Assembly: GCA_002483085.1 (NCBI GenBank)
Contig: DLHF01000047.1
Coordinates: 7,374 to 45,567 of the forward strand
Origin: Ignavibacteria bacterium UBA7675
GTDB lineage: Bacteria > Bacteroidota > Ignavibacteria > Kapaibacteriales > UB7675
Length of the DNA stretch: 38,194 nucleotides
Reading direction: 5' to 3'
The position numbers and the translations under genes are program-made. Below the pieces are notes generated by a model. The model was not told the origin of the DNA. It ran no database searches and saw nothing but the letters and a program-made list of their open reading frames with translations. Positions 1-8,900 of this stretch are shown in pieces; the stretch's first letter is position 1, and each line of letters starts with the position of its first letter.

Positions 1-25
1 CGCAGTGCTGTATACTGCACGTGCT

Positions 26-1984
26 CTACTGCTTTACGATTGTTCTTGTTGCGGTTGCTCCGCCGTGCTCGATTCTACACAAGTAGCTGCCCGCCGCAAG
101 CGATGAAACGTCGAAACGAACACCGTATATGCCGGGCTGCTGTACTGTGTCTACCAAAAGTGCCACGAACTGGCCGTCCGTGCTGAATACTTCTACGCGC
201 ACATGGCCAGCGGCGTTAAGTGCGTAATGCACAATGGAATAAGCTGAAGCTGGGTTGGGATATGCGCCGACAAGTAGAACATCGCTGTTTGTTGGTTCCT
301 GCACCGAGGTCGATACTGCCGGTGGAAACAGCGGAGCCGGGAGCATGTTGGCTTTGGCTGGAGCTGGGGCCGAAGCGGGGGCGACGTGATTGGTAGCGTT
401 TTCTACCTTGAAGCTTACTGCGTGATGCTCGCTCTGTTGTGCGATCAGGATGGTGTCGGCGTAAAACCAGTCCGACTGTACGCGCTCTTGGTCGACATCG
501 AGAATAAGGTATCCATGGCTGTCTAATTCGGTGTATTTCAGGTGTTTGTTAAATGTTTGCAGCAGGCTTTCGGCACCAAGCGACTCTGCGCTACGAGGCG
601 GCTTATTGATAATTTCATTGTAGTTGGCCGATGTGATACTCGGCGTTACGAATTCGGCTGCAAGCGAGCCTTTGCCCGTAGTAGGGGTGTACATTGCGGT
701 GTCGAATGGATTGCGCGAGATGTCGGCTGCCGAACTCGAATGAATATCGCCGGTGACAAAGACAATATTGGGGAGATTCTTTTCCTGCACAGCCTGCAGC
801 AGTCTGTCGCGTTCTACCGGGTATCCGTCCCACGCATCGGCATTGGCAAAGCCCACGATTTGCGCCAGCACTACTTGATTACCGACGATTTTCCACTTGG
901 CCTCGGAGTGCTCCAACTGCCCGATTAGCCACTGTAGTTGTTCTTTTCCCATGATTGTGCGGTTGGTGTCTTGTGCCTCTGGGCCGTTGATGTCCGCGAC
1001 CTGCTGCACCCGGCCTTCTAATCGCGTGTCGATCATGGTGATGTTGGCAAGCTCGCCATAGGAGAACGACCTGTAGATGCGCTGCGGGTGCTCGGTGTCG
1101 GCGATCCGCACAGGAAGCCATTCTAAGTACGCTTGTCGCGCTTCGTTCTTGCGTGTGTTCCAGTCGCCTTCGCTTGCCTGGTGGTTTTCCGCGCCATCCT
1201 TATAAGAGTCGTTTGCGGTTTCGTGGTCGTCCCACACAGCAATAAAAGGAAACTGCTGATGCACGCGCCTCAGGTCGGGGTCGAGTCTGTAGAAGGAATA
1301 GCGCACGCGGTAGTCGTCCAGTGTTATGCTTTCGTTTTTGGGCTCGTGTCCACGCCCAACTTCTTCGCTGTAGCCATAGCCGCCCTCGGGATACTCATAA
1401 ATATAATCGCCGAGGAAAAGCACGGCGTCGAGATCATTGCGTTTTGCCATCGTAGCATAAGCATTAAAGTAGCCCTGCTGGTAGTTGGCGCAGGAAGCCA
1501 CTGCAAAGCGCAGCCTGTCTATCGAGCCAACGGGTGCGGTGCGCGTGCGGCCTGTAAGCGAATTATGTCCCATAGCCGAAAAGCCGTAGTAGTAGACTGT
1601 ATTGGGCTGCAAACCATTGGCGTCAACTTTTACCGTGTAGTCTTTCGAAGCATCGGTCGTAACAGTACCCGAGCCGACGATGTTGGCAAGAGCAGTATCC
1701 GTTGCTATTCTCCATTGCACACCCACAACTCCATCGACTTCAGGCGTTACACGTGTCCAGAGCACAACGCGGTCGTGCAGCGGATCGCCAGAGGCTACGC
1801 CGTGGTAGAACGGCTTCAGCGCTTGGTCGAATACCATTGCCTGTACCGATTGTGCAGGCTGGTGTGCACGCTGATACATGGTGACACGGTCGCTTTCGCG
1901 CATAGCAAGCGAGTCGCTAGCAAAAGCAGTAGCAGTAGCAGAAGCAAAAAGAACTGTACAGCCGAGAAGGATAATACGTTTCAT
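26..1984 (-). CDS. phoD: PhoD-like alkaline phosphatase with type IX sorting domain
   Basis: This is a secreted metallophosphatase of the PhoD family (phosphomonoesterase/diesterase, Ca/Fe-dependent in known members). Residues 1-23 form a signal peptide. Residues about 58-150 are the PhoD N-terminal Ig-like domain (FYHGVASGDP, LWTRVTP, YYYGF). The catalytic domain follows, with the family cysteine C165 (ASCANYQQG), FLGDYIYEY near 190-198, WDDHE at 251-255, GNQ at 368-370 and TGDIHSSS at 411-418. The last roughly 80 residues (AYPNPAS to TRTIVKQ) are a C-terminal sorting domain, implying export through type IX secretion to the surface or medium. I chose the ATG at 1984 over the in-frame GTG at 1993, because an AGGTG sits six bases before the ATG. 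It is monocistronic or loosely linked to the upstream response regulator (227-base gap). The family call is firm; the substrate is not known. Confidence 0.93.
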   Translation of the reverse strand: MKRIILLGCTVLFASATATAFASDSLAMRESDRVTMYQRAHQPAQSVQAMVFDQALKPFYHGVASGDPLHDRVVLWTRVTPEVDGVVGVQWRIATDTALANIVGSGTVTTDASKDYTVKVDANGLQPNTVYYYGFSAMGHNSLTGRTRTAPVGSIDRLRFAVASCANYQQGYFNAYATMAKRNDLDAVLFLGDYIYEYPEGGYGYSEEVGRGHEPKNESITLDDYRVRYSFYRLDPDLRRVHQQFPFIAVWDDHETANDSYKDGAENHQASEGDWNTRKNEARQAYLEWLPVRIADTEHPQRIYRSFSYGELANITMIDTRLEGRVQQVADINGPEAQDTNRTIMGKEQLQWLIGQLEHSEAKWKIVGNQVVLAQIVGFANADAWDGYPVERDRLLQAVQEKNLPNIVFVTGDIHSSSAADISRNPFDTAMYTPTTGKGSLAAEFVTPSITSANYNEIINKPPRSAESLGAESLLQTFNKHLKYTELDSHGYLILDVDQERVQSDWFYADTILIAQQSEHHAVSFKVENATNHVAPASAPAPAKANMLPAPLFPPAVSTSVQEPTNSDVLLVGAYPNPASAYSIVHYALNAAGHVRVEVFSTDGQFVALLVDTVQQPGIYGVRFDVSSLAAGSYLCRIEHGGATATRTIVKQ

Positions 1985-1990
1985 AGAAGA

Positions 1991-1995
1991 CACCT
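1991..1995 (-). promoter_or_regulatory. Ribosome binding site of the PhoD-like gene
   Basis: AGGTG on the minus strand, six bases before the ATG at 1984. It decides the start: the GTG at 1993 overlaps this site and would place it inside the coding region. Confidence 0.5.
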
Positions 1996-2061
1996 GTTCG
2001 TTACACTTACCTCACTGATAGTGCAATGTACAGAATGAGTGTGAACAAAATATTACGAAGG

Positions 2062-2177
2062 CGGGAGGCCGGCAGTCGATTGCCGATTGATAATTCTGTT
2101 GTGTAATCGACAGAGCCGTATCTTTTATTGCCCCTTGCAGCTCTGCGGTTGTATGTTCCTGCTGTACCGGCCTCCCG
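2062..2177. repeat. Inverted repeat between response regulator and phosphatase genes
   Basis: CGGGAGGCCGG at 2062-2072 is the exact reverse complement of CCGGCCTCCCG at 2167-2177, giving an 11-bp stem around about 94 bases. The left arm continues into GGGAGGCCGGCAGT (2063-2076), which recurs identically at 33089-33102 between two other genes. It is therefore a small dispersed repeat as well as a possible terminator or mRNA structure for the response regulator. Confidence 0.55.
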
Positions 2178-2211
2178 TCGCCGGTTTCCATCGATGGTAT
2201 CTTTTACAGTG

Positions 2212-2844
2212 CTATACCCAGCCCCGATTGATAGCGTATTTTACCAAAGCAACGGTGCTTCGGATATCGAGCTTACGCATAATATTGCGTCTGTGAGTTT
2301 CTACAGTGCGAATGTCGATGCTCAGTATCTCGGAGATGTTCGCATTGGAATATTCCTGCACCACACATCGCACGATTTCCATCTCGCGATGCGTAAGCGG
2401 GTCGTTATCTACGAGCTGCGGAGTCTTGTGAAGATTCTTTACCACTGCTGCCGCTGCATTGGGGCACAGATACATTTCGCCGCGCGCAATAGCCGCCAGA
2501 GCTTCTGTGAATTCAGCCCTGCCAGAGCTTTTGAGCATGTAGCCGTTTGCTCCTGCGCGCACTGCCCTTCGGATAAGAGTTGGGCTGGTGTGCATGCTGA
2601 GCAGCAGTATTCCCAGATTCGGACAGTCCTGCCTCAGTATGCCTGTTGCTGTAATGCCGTCCATCACAGGCATGTCGATGTCCATAATAACGATGTCCAC
2701 ATTGAGCTGGCGCAAGTGATCGCATGCCAGCGCCCCGTTATTAGCCGTTCCTACAACGTTAATATCTGCTGATCGCAGCAGCAGATGCAACCCGTCCAGA
2801 AAAACCTGGTGGTCGTCTACGAGAAATGCTCTGGTCTTGTCCAT
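2212..2844 (-). CDS. NarL/FixJ-family response regulator
   Basis: This is a 210-aa two-component response regulator. The N-terminal receiver domain (about 1-120) has the acidic pair D10/D11, the phosphoacceptor D55 in IVIMDIDMPVMDG, and the conserved lysine in the GYMLKSS segment. The C-terminal domain is a LuxR-type helix-turn-helix (LTHREMEIVRCV, then ANISEILSIDIRTVETHRRN). Phosphorylation of D55 would be expected to license DNA binding. I prefer the ATG at 2844 (MDKTRAFLVDDH), where receiver domains normally begin, over an in-frame TTG at 2880 that would add 12 unneeded residues. No histidine kinase lies in the window, so it is an orphan regulator here. Its targets are unknown; the PhoD-like gene downstream on the same strand is the nearest candidate. 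Confidence 0.93.
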   Translation of the reverse strand: MDKTRAFLVDDHQVFLDGLHLLLRSADINVVGTANNGALACDHLRQLNVDIVIMDIDMPVMDGITATGILRQDCPNLGILLLSMHTSPTLIRRAVRAGANGYMLKSSGRAEFTEALAAIARGEMYLCPNAAAAVVKNLHKTPQLVDNDPLTHREMEIVRCVVQEYSNANISEILSIDIRTVETHRRNIMRKLDIRSTVALVKYAINRGWV

Positions 2845-2883
2845 AGTATTATTTGAGAGAAATAACGCTTTCACGAGCAAGCG

Positions 2884-3186
2884 TTGTTTGGTAAAGGATG
2901 AGAAATACTATCTATACCGCGGTAGATTCGGTAAGGTAGGGGATATCGGCCTATAAGTCCGTCGTGCCGTGCAGATGGCTTCTACTGTGCGGTTGTCGTC
3001 TTGAGCAAGCTGGGGACGTAGCTGTCGGACGTACATCTGCATGCGTACCCGGATCGGGTACACTGATATGCTGCTACACTATCGGATAGTCATACCAGTT
3101 CTGTAAGAGATATTTTGCATATTCTACAACCTTACATTTCTTGTTTCGTTTGCGGTAGATCGGAGGTAGTAGGGCTCCGTTTTTTT
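2884..3186 (+). ncRNA. Candidate small structured RNA (unclassified)
   Basis: On the plus strand, TTGTTT at 2884-2889 and TACTAT at 2906-2911 are spaced by 16 bases, like a housekeeping promoter. A run of hairpins follows: GCAGATG 2971-2977 with CATCTGC 3034-3040; GTACCCG-GAT-CGGGTAC at 3045-3061; ACTATC-G-GATAGT at 3078-3090. The stretch ends at a hairpin (CGGAG 3161-3165 with CTCCG 3175-3179) followed by seven T residues. No reading frame fills it. It could be a small RNA, or instead the 5' leader and operator region of the minus-strand response regulator. The promoter consensus of this phylum differs from sigma-70, so the promoter call is weak. I match it to no known RNA family. Confidence 0.3.
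3161..3186 (+). terminator. Rho-independent terminator without an annotated gene upstream
   Basis: Five-base stem CGGAG/CTCCG with a nine-base loop, followed directly by T7 on the plus strand. The neighbouring gene on the left is on the minus strand, so this end belongs to an unannotated plus-strand transcript or is fortuitous. Confidence 0.45.
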
Positions 3187-3370
3187 ATGCAAAAAAGCGA
3201 AATTTCCCCAAAAATCTAAAATGAAAGGCTGAACAGAAGGGCGATGACCGCTCCACAGGCGAGGATGACTACTCCGCTGCGGTATCGCTAAAGCGGTGTG
3301 TACCGCCGGGCAAATGTACGATGCGATGTCTACAGTTGCAAGTGTTCTCATGGCTGAACATATTGTGTGC

Positions 3371-3460
3371 TGTCTGCGCCGCCGTCTTCGCTCCGGCAGC
3401 CGCCTCTGCACCGCGCTGCATTTGCCGCTGCGTGCTGTGCTGGCTTCTGCGCCCGGTTCC
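3371..3460 (+). repeat. Dispersed intergenic repeat, copy A
   Basis: Core TGCACCGCGCTGCA at 3407-3420, an imperfect palindrome TGCA-N-CGCG-N-TGCA. Flanks GTCTTCGCTC (left) and GCTGCGTGCTGTGC...CTTCTGCGCC (right) match copy C near 24.2 kb closely. Confidence 0.6.
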
Positions 3461-3583
3461 TCGCCATAGCAGAACTTGTGGCGCAAAGCCGGAAAGCAAA
3501 GCAATAGTATGCCTCTGTTGTACGTCGGCTGGCGTTATTGTCTTTTTTAACTATCTATTAGCTGTTGGCCACAGAGTACGGAT

Positions 3584-4423
3584 ATGACGACACTTTACGC
3601 AAAAGAAATTCTTCGCGAATTCCGGCAAGGTTCTTCTGTGCCGATGCTCGCTCTCGCTTCCAACGACAAGCAGTATATTGTAAAATGGAGTGCAGGCAGC
3701 GAAGCAGCCGCAGGCGTTCTTACCGACTTTATCGTAAACCGTATTCTCAGGCCTGTGTGCTCTTTTCTCCCCGATGTGCAGTTTATATATGTGGGCGAGA
3801 ATACCGTTATCCATCCGATTCATCAGGAAGTGCGCGAGCTCGTGGTGTTCAACCAGGGATTCAATCTCGCTATCGACTATCTCGAAGGGGCTTCGGAGTG
3901 GAACTACGCAGATGGCTGGAAGGGAAATACTAGCGAAAGGGCTCTTTTATTTCTTGTTGATCTGCTGTTCCTGAATATCGACCGCACACAGGAGAATCCA
4001 AATATCCTTGTGCGCGATGGTGCCTACTATCCGATTGATTTCAGTTGCGCGATGTCGGTACGCGGGCTTGTGGAAGGAGTTGACTACAGGCGCGAGGCGC
4101 TGCTCCCGTCGCTGAAACGCCATCCGCTGTATTTCGACGAGTGTCACACCGGTGAATTTGTGTCGCGTATGGCCGTTGTGCAACGGCACGATATAGAACA
4201 GGCTTTTGCAGCAATCCCGCAGGAGCTTGCGGCGCGTGCTGGTTTGCACAACAGAAGTGCCGCCGCCGAGCGCGTCTACGATCAGCTTCAACACGCCGGA
4301 GATATTCTTCCGGCAGAAATGGAACGCCTGCGTGCGCTTCCAGCCTATTCCGCCGCCGAGCGCAAAGCACGTGAACGCAGCAACAGAGCCGCTTTTGAAG
4401 CGACGTTTGGAAAAAACACGTAA
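3584..4423 (+). CDS. HipA-like kinase domain protein
   Basis: This 279-aa protein resembles the stand-alone HipA-like kinase domain family (HipA_2 type), related to the HipA Ser/Thr kinase fold. An ATP-binding lysine is plausible at K34 (QYIVKW). The catalytic loop is LNIDRTQENPN, with D133 and N138/N140. The metal-binding aspartate of the DFG-like motif is D152 (YPIDFS). The C-terminal third (about 200-279) is helical and charged. Unlike hipBA modules, no HipB-like antitoxin gene adjoins it and the N-terminal subdomain of full HipA is missing, so a toxin role should not be assumed. The start at 3584 has no clear Shine-Dalgarno sequence. It is followed after 84 bases by a gene with L7/L12-like repeats; the two may be co-transcribed. 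The substrate is unknown. Confidence 0.75.
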   Translation: MTTLYAKEILREFRQGSSVPMLALASNDKQYIVKWSAGSEAAAGVLTDFIVNRILRPVCSFLPDVQFIYVGENTVIHPIHQEVRELVVFNQGFNLAIDYLEGASEWNYADGWKGNTSERALLFLVDLLFLNIDRTQENPNILVRDGAYYPIDFSCAMSVRGLVEGVDYRREALLPSLKRHPLYFDECHTGEFVSRMAVVQRHDIEQAFAAIPQELAARAGLHNRSAAAERVYDQLQHAGDILPAEMERLRALPAYSAAERKARERSNRAAFEATFGKNT

Positions 4424-4476
4424 GCTCGTCTTTGCCGAAGGCTCTAGTACGCGGCTTCGTTTTTCCTGTAGCTCCC

Positions 4477-4490
4477 TGTTTTTTTTATTC
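4477..4490 (+). promoter_or_regulatory. Poly-T tract between kinase and L7/L12-like gene
   Basis: A run of eight T residues follows CTCCCTG shortly after the kinase stop codon. A weak stem (CGAAG near 4437 with CTTCG near 4455) lies upstream. It may act as a leaky terminator between the two genes; I am not confident in it. Confidence 0.25.
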
Positions 4491-4507
4491 ATATTGGTGC
4501 CGAGTAT

Positions 4508-4894
4508 ATGCCCACTGATTCTACAATTATTACCGAACTTATAAAGCAGGGCAAAAAGCTCGAAGCTATCAAGCTGCTGCGCCAGTCTACGGGCATGGAC
4601 CTGAAGAGCGCGGCGGAAGAAGTAGAGCGCATCAGTGCCGCTTCGCCGGGTGCGTCGATGCCGGTTGGTATGCCGCACGATAGCGGGTTTATTCCCGAAG
4701 AAGTGAGGTTGCTGGCACGCGAGGGGAAAACTATCGAGGCGATAAAACTGCTTCGCGAACAGACGGGATTAGGACTAAAAGAGGCAAAGGAACAAGTGGA
4801 TGGCATAGCCGGAATAAAGCGCGAGGGGTCTGGCTGCTTGGGCGTGGTGCTCCTTCTTGTCGTGGGCGTGGCTGCTGCCATTGCCGTTGTGTAA
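4508..4894 (+). CDS. Membrane-tailed protein with two L7/L12 C-terminal-like repeats
   Basis: This 128-aa protein consists of two copies of a helical unit resembling the C-terminal domain of ribosomal protein L7/L12. The first (about 8-42) contains QGKKLEAIKLLRQSTGMDLK and the second (about 66-100) contains EGKTIEAIKLLREQTGLGLK. The last 20 or so residues (GCLGVVLLLVVGVAAAIAVV) form one hydrophobic segment, so the protein is probably tail-anchored with the repeats in the cytoplasm. In L7/L12 this domain docks translation GTPases. Stand-alone versions are common in bacteria and their function is generally unassigned. It is not the ribosomal gene: it lacks the N-terminal dimerisation domain and has no rpl neighbours. 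Confidence 0.8.
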   Translation: MPTDSTIITELIKQGKKLEAIKLLRQSTGMDLKSAAEEVERISAASPGASMPVGMPHDSGFIPEEVRLLAREGKTIEAIKLLREQTGLGLKEAKEQVDGIAGIKREGSGCLGVVLLLVVGVAAAIAVV

Positions 4895-4899
4895 TACCG

Positions 4900-5030
4900 G
4901 TGCGAGGACGAGCTTACGATAACTTCCAACGACGCGGCGGCGGTATCATAGGAATGATGCGAGGACGAAGCTGCGCGGTGCGGAGAGAGAACGGCAGGCC
5001 GAAGACCAAAGCGCTACTATGCGCCTTTTA
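4900..5030 (-). repeat. Dispersed intergenic repeat, copy E (reverse orientation)
   Basis: Read on the minus strand, this stretch carries GCTTTGGTCTTCGGCC, then GCACCGCGCAGC (4970-4981), then GCCGCCGCG and finally GTAAGCTCGTCCTCGCACC (4901-4919). The same blocks occur in the same order in copy B at 15.1-15.2 kb, and the first two in copy D at 36.9 kb. It fills most of the gap between the L7/L12-like gene and the methyltransferase gene. Confidence 0.55.
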
Positions 5031-5107
5031 CTGACAGGCTGCAACAGCTATGGCATCGTGAGATAGCAAGTGTTTTTGACATATGATACTGGAGATTACG
5101 TATAGCC

Positions 5108-5845
5108 ATGATAACATCATTAGATTCCTACAGGGCGGACCTTGCTTATATCCACGACACAGGGCACGGCGATTTTGCCCGCAATGCTGTACCCGGCCTG
5201 ATAGACATATTGCGCCGCAGCGGTATGAGCAGCGGCCTTGTTGTCGACCTCGGTTGCGGCAGTGGTATCTGGGCCGGCGAGCTGGTAAAAGCGGGGTACG
5301 ATGTGCTCGGTATTGATCTTTCCAACGACATTCTGGATATCGCGCGCGAGCGTGTGCCGGAAGCGGAATTCCGCCGGGGGTCGCTATTCGATGTACCGCT
5401 GCCGGAATGTGTGGCTGTGACCTCGATAGGCGAATGTATGAACTACTTGTTCGATGAACAGAGTGGCAAGGAAGGATTGATGAAGGTATTTGCGCGTATT
5501 TACGAGGCGTTGCAGCCCGGTGGTATGTTTATATTCGATGTAATCGGGCCGGGGCGCGAGCGCGGTATGCCGCAGAAGCGCTGGCGGCAGGGCGAGGATT
5601 GGGCTACACTCGTCGATGTGGAGGAATACAGCGACCACACGCTTACCAGAAAAATTACATCGTTCAGGAGGGTTGGCGATATGTACAGAAAGGACGAAGA
5701 AGTCCACAAGTTGCGCCTGTACAACAGTGCCGACATTGCAGAATGGCTTCGCAGTACGGGTTTTACAGTACGCGTTATGCGCGGCTATGGCGCTATGCGG
5801 TTTACACAGGCTCACGCGGCGTTTGCAGCGCGGAAGCCGTTATAA
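5108..5845 (+). CDS. Class I SAM-dependent methyltransferase
   Basis: This 245-aa enzyme has a Rossmann-type methyltransferase fold. Motif I VVDLGCGSG (45-53) binds S-adenosylmethionine. The acidic residue after strand 2 is D70 in VLGIDLS. A GSLFDVPLP segment follows (motif II region), then ALQPGGMFIFDVIGPG (motif III/post III). The C-terminal half (EDWATLVDVEEYSDHTLTRK onwards) forms the beta-rich lid seen in small-molecule methyltransferases. The acceptor substrate cannot be read from the sequence. It ends 71 bases before the converging stop codon of the TcA gene, with a strong hairpin between them. Confidence 0.88.
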   Translation: MITSLDSYRADLAYIHDTGHGDFARNAVPGLIDILRRSGMSSGLVVDLGCGSGIWAGELVKAGYDVLGIDLSNDILDIARERVPEAEFRRGSLFDVPLPECVAVTSIGECMNYLFDEQSGKEGLMKVFARIYEALQPGGMFIFDVIGPGRERGMPQKRWRQGEDWATLVDVEEYSDHTLTRKITSFRRVGDMYRKDEEVHKLRLYNSADIAEWLRSTGFTVRVMRGYGAMRFTQAHAAFAARKPL

Positions 5846-5865
5846 CAACCTTTTGTTGAGCGAGA

Positions 5866-5894
5866 GCCGGGAGGACGATACCATTCCTCCCGGC
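5866..5894. terminator. Bidirectional hairpin between converging genes
   Basis: GCCGGGAGGA (5866-5875) pairs perfectly with TCCTCCCGGC (5885-5894), a 10-bp GC-rich stem with a nine-base loop. It lies between the methyltransferase stop and the TcA stop, where a shared terminator is expected. No long T run follows on either side. Confidence 0.65.
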
Positions 5895-5916
5895 CATGAG
5901 CTCGGATTCTTGTCTT

Positions 5917-8900
5917 TTATGGTTCTACTACGCCGTATTTCACTACGAGCATCAGGTCTTCCAGATGAGCGAGCTGTGCCTGAGCGACGCCAAGTGTGAA
6001 CGGCGTGTCGAGGTCAATAGCCGCAGTATCATTCAGATACAGATTCCACGCTTCCTTTCTGCCGAGCGGAAGGGTATTCCCACCGATAGTAATATCGAAC
6101 GACGCGGGCTTGTTCTTCAGCTTCGCGATAAAGGTCGCTGTTTTTATTTCCATATCAAGCGGTTGCACAAAGTACGGCAAGCGTGTTTTGGCGATAGTCA
6201 GGGGCGCCGAACCTGTTTGCTGTAGCTGGTACCACTCATTGGGCATATCGTGCCGGAGGTTGAACGCCAGGTGCAGACCCTTTTTATTGATCTGCTGTTT
6301 TATTTCCTGAAGTTTATCTACCAATGTGCTCTCTGCCAGCGCCCGGAGAGTGCTCCCGCCTTCGCGCGCTGTGTATCGGATGTGGATGATCACATCCGAT
6401 ATTGTATCATAGTCGAACTGGCGCACATGAGCAGGCAGTTCCAAACGCCACGAGCTGATGGCACCGCATCCTTCAAAGGGCAAATATCGTTCGTCGCGAA
6501 AGTTTAGCTCGAACAGGCCGCTGTCGTTCTGTGCATTGCTTGCTGCAATCGACTGAATAGAACCAACATTATAGGTAAAGCGCTCGTCGTTGCCGGGCAC
6601 TTCTTCATACTCTTCTTTTGGCGAGCCTGCGCCCTGGGCTTTAGCCGTATTTTTCCGATAGCGATTATTTACCAGCGAGAGCTTGCCACTGACAGATGTG
6701 TATGGGCCAGCGATACACGGCAGTGTGAGGCTCACGGACTTCACACGGCGGAAATAGTGTCCGGGGTGATCCATATCGAACAGAGCTTCGGGCACATCAA
6801 AGTCGCACGAGCCAGTAGCGCGCAGCCTGACAAGAGCGAGCGGGTCGAGGGAAGCAAGCGATACTTGTTTAGTAAGTTCGTACTCGCGTTTGTTTTTATC
6901 GACATAACTTGTTTCCATGCGCTTGAGATCGTGGAACAGCATATCAGCCGATTGCAGACCTTTTTTCAGGCTATCCCAGTAGCCGTATTGCAGGAACGTA
7001 TCGGTGGTGCCGAGTTCGTGCTGGTAGCAGCGTTCAGCTTTTTTCGCCGTATCGTAGGCGAGCTTATACGCCCGGAAATACACAGCACTAATTTGGCTTA
7101 TCATCCACTCGTACAGCTCTTTGTTTGTGAATTTACTACGCATAAAATCATCGCTTTTCTGCGCGTTATCTATTTGCAGATCGTGGTTTTTCAGATCGGT
7201 TTCGGCAATAGTTTTGCGTATGCCTGCTGCAACAATCTGCTTGTCGATTTGCACCAATTCTTTTTTCGATAGTCGCTCTTGGAGCTTCCAGTCGTCGAAG
7301 CGCCTGTCGTAGCCGCCCAGAATCGACGCCCGATTAGCCTCGTAGGAAGCCATACCAGCAAAAATATTAAGCACCGATGCCGCAGCATTGGCGGCGTGTG
7401 AGAGGAATGTACCGCCGAATGTAGCATGTACTACAGGAGAACCTCCGGCGCCGTGCCCGCCGAGCGAGAAATCGGGAATCAGGCCGAGAATTGCCCCAAC
7501 AGCCTGTGCAATCTGAGCATCGTTCTGGAAGTCGTGCGCCTCCGCGAGTTTGTCGAGATTGAGCTGTTCGTTGGGAATAACACGCTTAATGTTTTTGTAG
7601 TATTTATTGCGTTCTTCGGTAACGGCCTTTGTTCTCTTCAGAATTTCGATCTGCTCGCCAGCTTCTTCGATTTGCAACTTTTTGAGATTGCGTACAGCTT
7701 TCAGCACTTTCATTTCGAGTTCGTTGCGTAAAAGAGAGAGAGCCTCGCTGTCCTTCTTTTCCAATGTTTGCAGCAGTGCACTTCCTAACGAGCGGATTTC
7801 CGAGATCAGCTCTGTTGCCTTTTGCGACAGTGTGCTGAACCTGTAATAGGGCAGCGGAGCATTTAGCCCGGCGATCACCGAGGATATATCGAGCCCTGAT
7901 GCAGCCGCGCGCACGAGCATTCCGGGGTCGATGGGCGGTGCGAACAGCGCAAGCGTGCGCTCCACTCCGTCGATGTTTTGGCAATGGCGTATTTTGAACA
8001 ACCTATCGGCTATGCGGTCCCAGTACTCCAGCATTTTATCATTTTGTGGAATGCAGAAATACAGGCCCGATAGAGTAACAGGCGGCGGAAGAGGAATCTG
8101 ATCGCCGGGAAGAATGTTCATTTCCGGTAGGATGTTTTCTACTTCGACAAGTGCGTTGCCAAATGCGTCGAGCTCGGGTTCGAGCTGGTTGTAGGTGCGA
8201 TACGGCGTTTTTACAGCAGGCGGTATAATGCGCGGCTTTGGCCCGAGCAATTTATCGGCGAGGATATAGAGCTGTGTAGCCTGTGTCACCGATTCCATTG
8301 TGTCTTGGCTGAACAGGTTGTCGCCCCATTCACAAAGATTATCGATGTACTTCATCAGCAGAGTTTTCTGGTATGCTACTGGTCGGAATCGCGCTACTAC
8401 ATGTGGCCTGAACGGTTTTGTGCGCCACTGGTCGATAGCAAATTCCAACTCCTTTCTCTCCGGTGTGTTTGGGTCGGCAATATTGTACAGGAGCGTGTCG
8501 ATGCGCTGGGCGATATAGTCGCTGCTGTGGGTAAGATAAAACGGCTTCGTTACCCAGTATTTCTGCGGTGTATCGCCGGAGAGTGCGCCTGTGGGATTGA
8601 ACATGTAATGGAACCACGTGAGCGCTTCTTCGAATCTCTGGTTCTTGCTCAGGCGCGTGGCCAGAAGCAGCGGTGCATGGTAGAAAAGCTCCCAGTTATA
8701 GCTGCTATAACTTCCATCGCTGCTGAAATCCAAGTCTTCCTTCGGATATGGATTAGGGACGGTTGCTGCGTTTGGCACATAGTGCACACCGAAGTTGAAA
8801 GGCGTTTCCGTAAGCTGTGTTTCGCGTTTCATCAAAGCCGAAATGCCGTCTTTGTAGAGCGTTGTGCGCAGCATGCACAGCAGAGGATGGTACATGTTTT

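Larger units (their letters stand above)
2845..3583. other. Gene-free structured intergenic region
   Basis: No convincing gene lies in these 739 bases between a minus-strand regulator and a plus-strand kinase. The region holds several perfect palindromes (2971-2977 paired with 3034-3040; 3045-3061; 3078-3090), a plus-strand terminator-like hairpin at 3161-3186, an A/T-run stretch at 3180-3225, and one copy of the dispersed repeat near 3371-3460. Confidence 0.6.

Noticed and set aside
1133..2038. 301-codon open frame on the plus strand
   Set aside because: It lies opposite the PhoD-like gene, whose domains and motifs are unambiguous. The product is Cys/Val/Arg-rich and low in normal domain features, as expected of an antisense shadow.
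3124..3504. 126-codon minus-strand frame in the gap before the kinase gene
   Set aside because: The product is Arg/His/Ser-rich, runs through the dispersed repeat and the poly-A/T stretch, and has no ribosome binding site.
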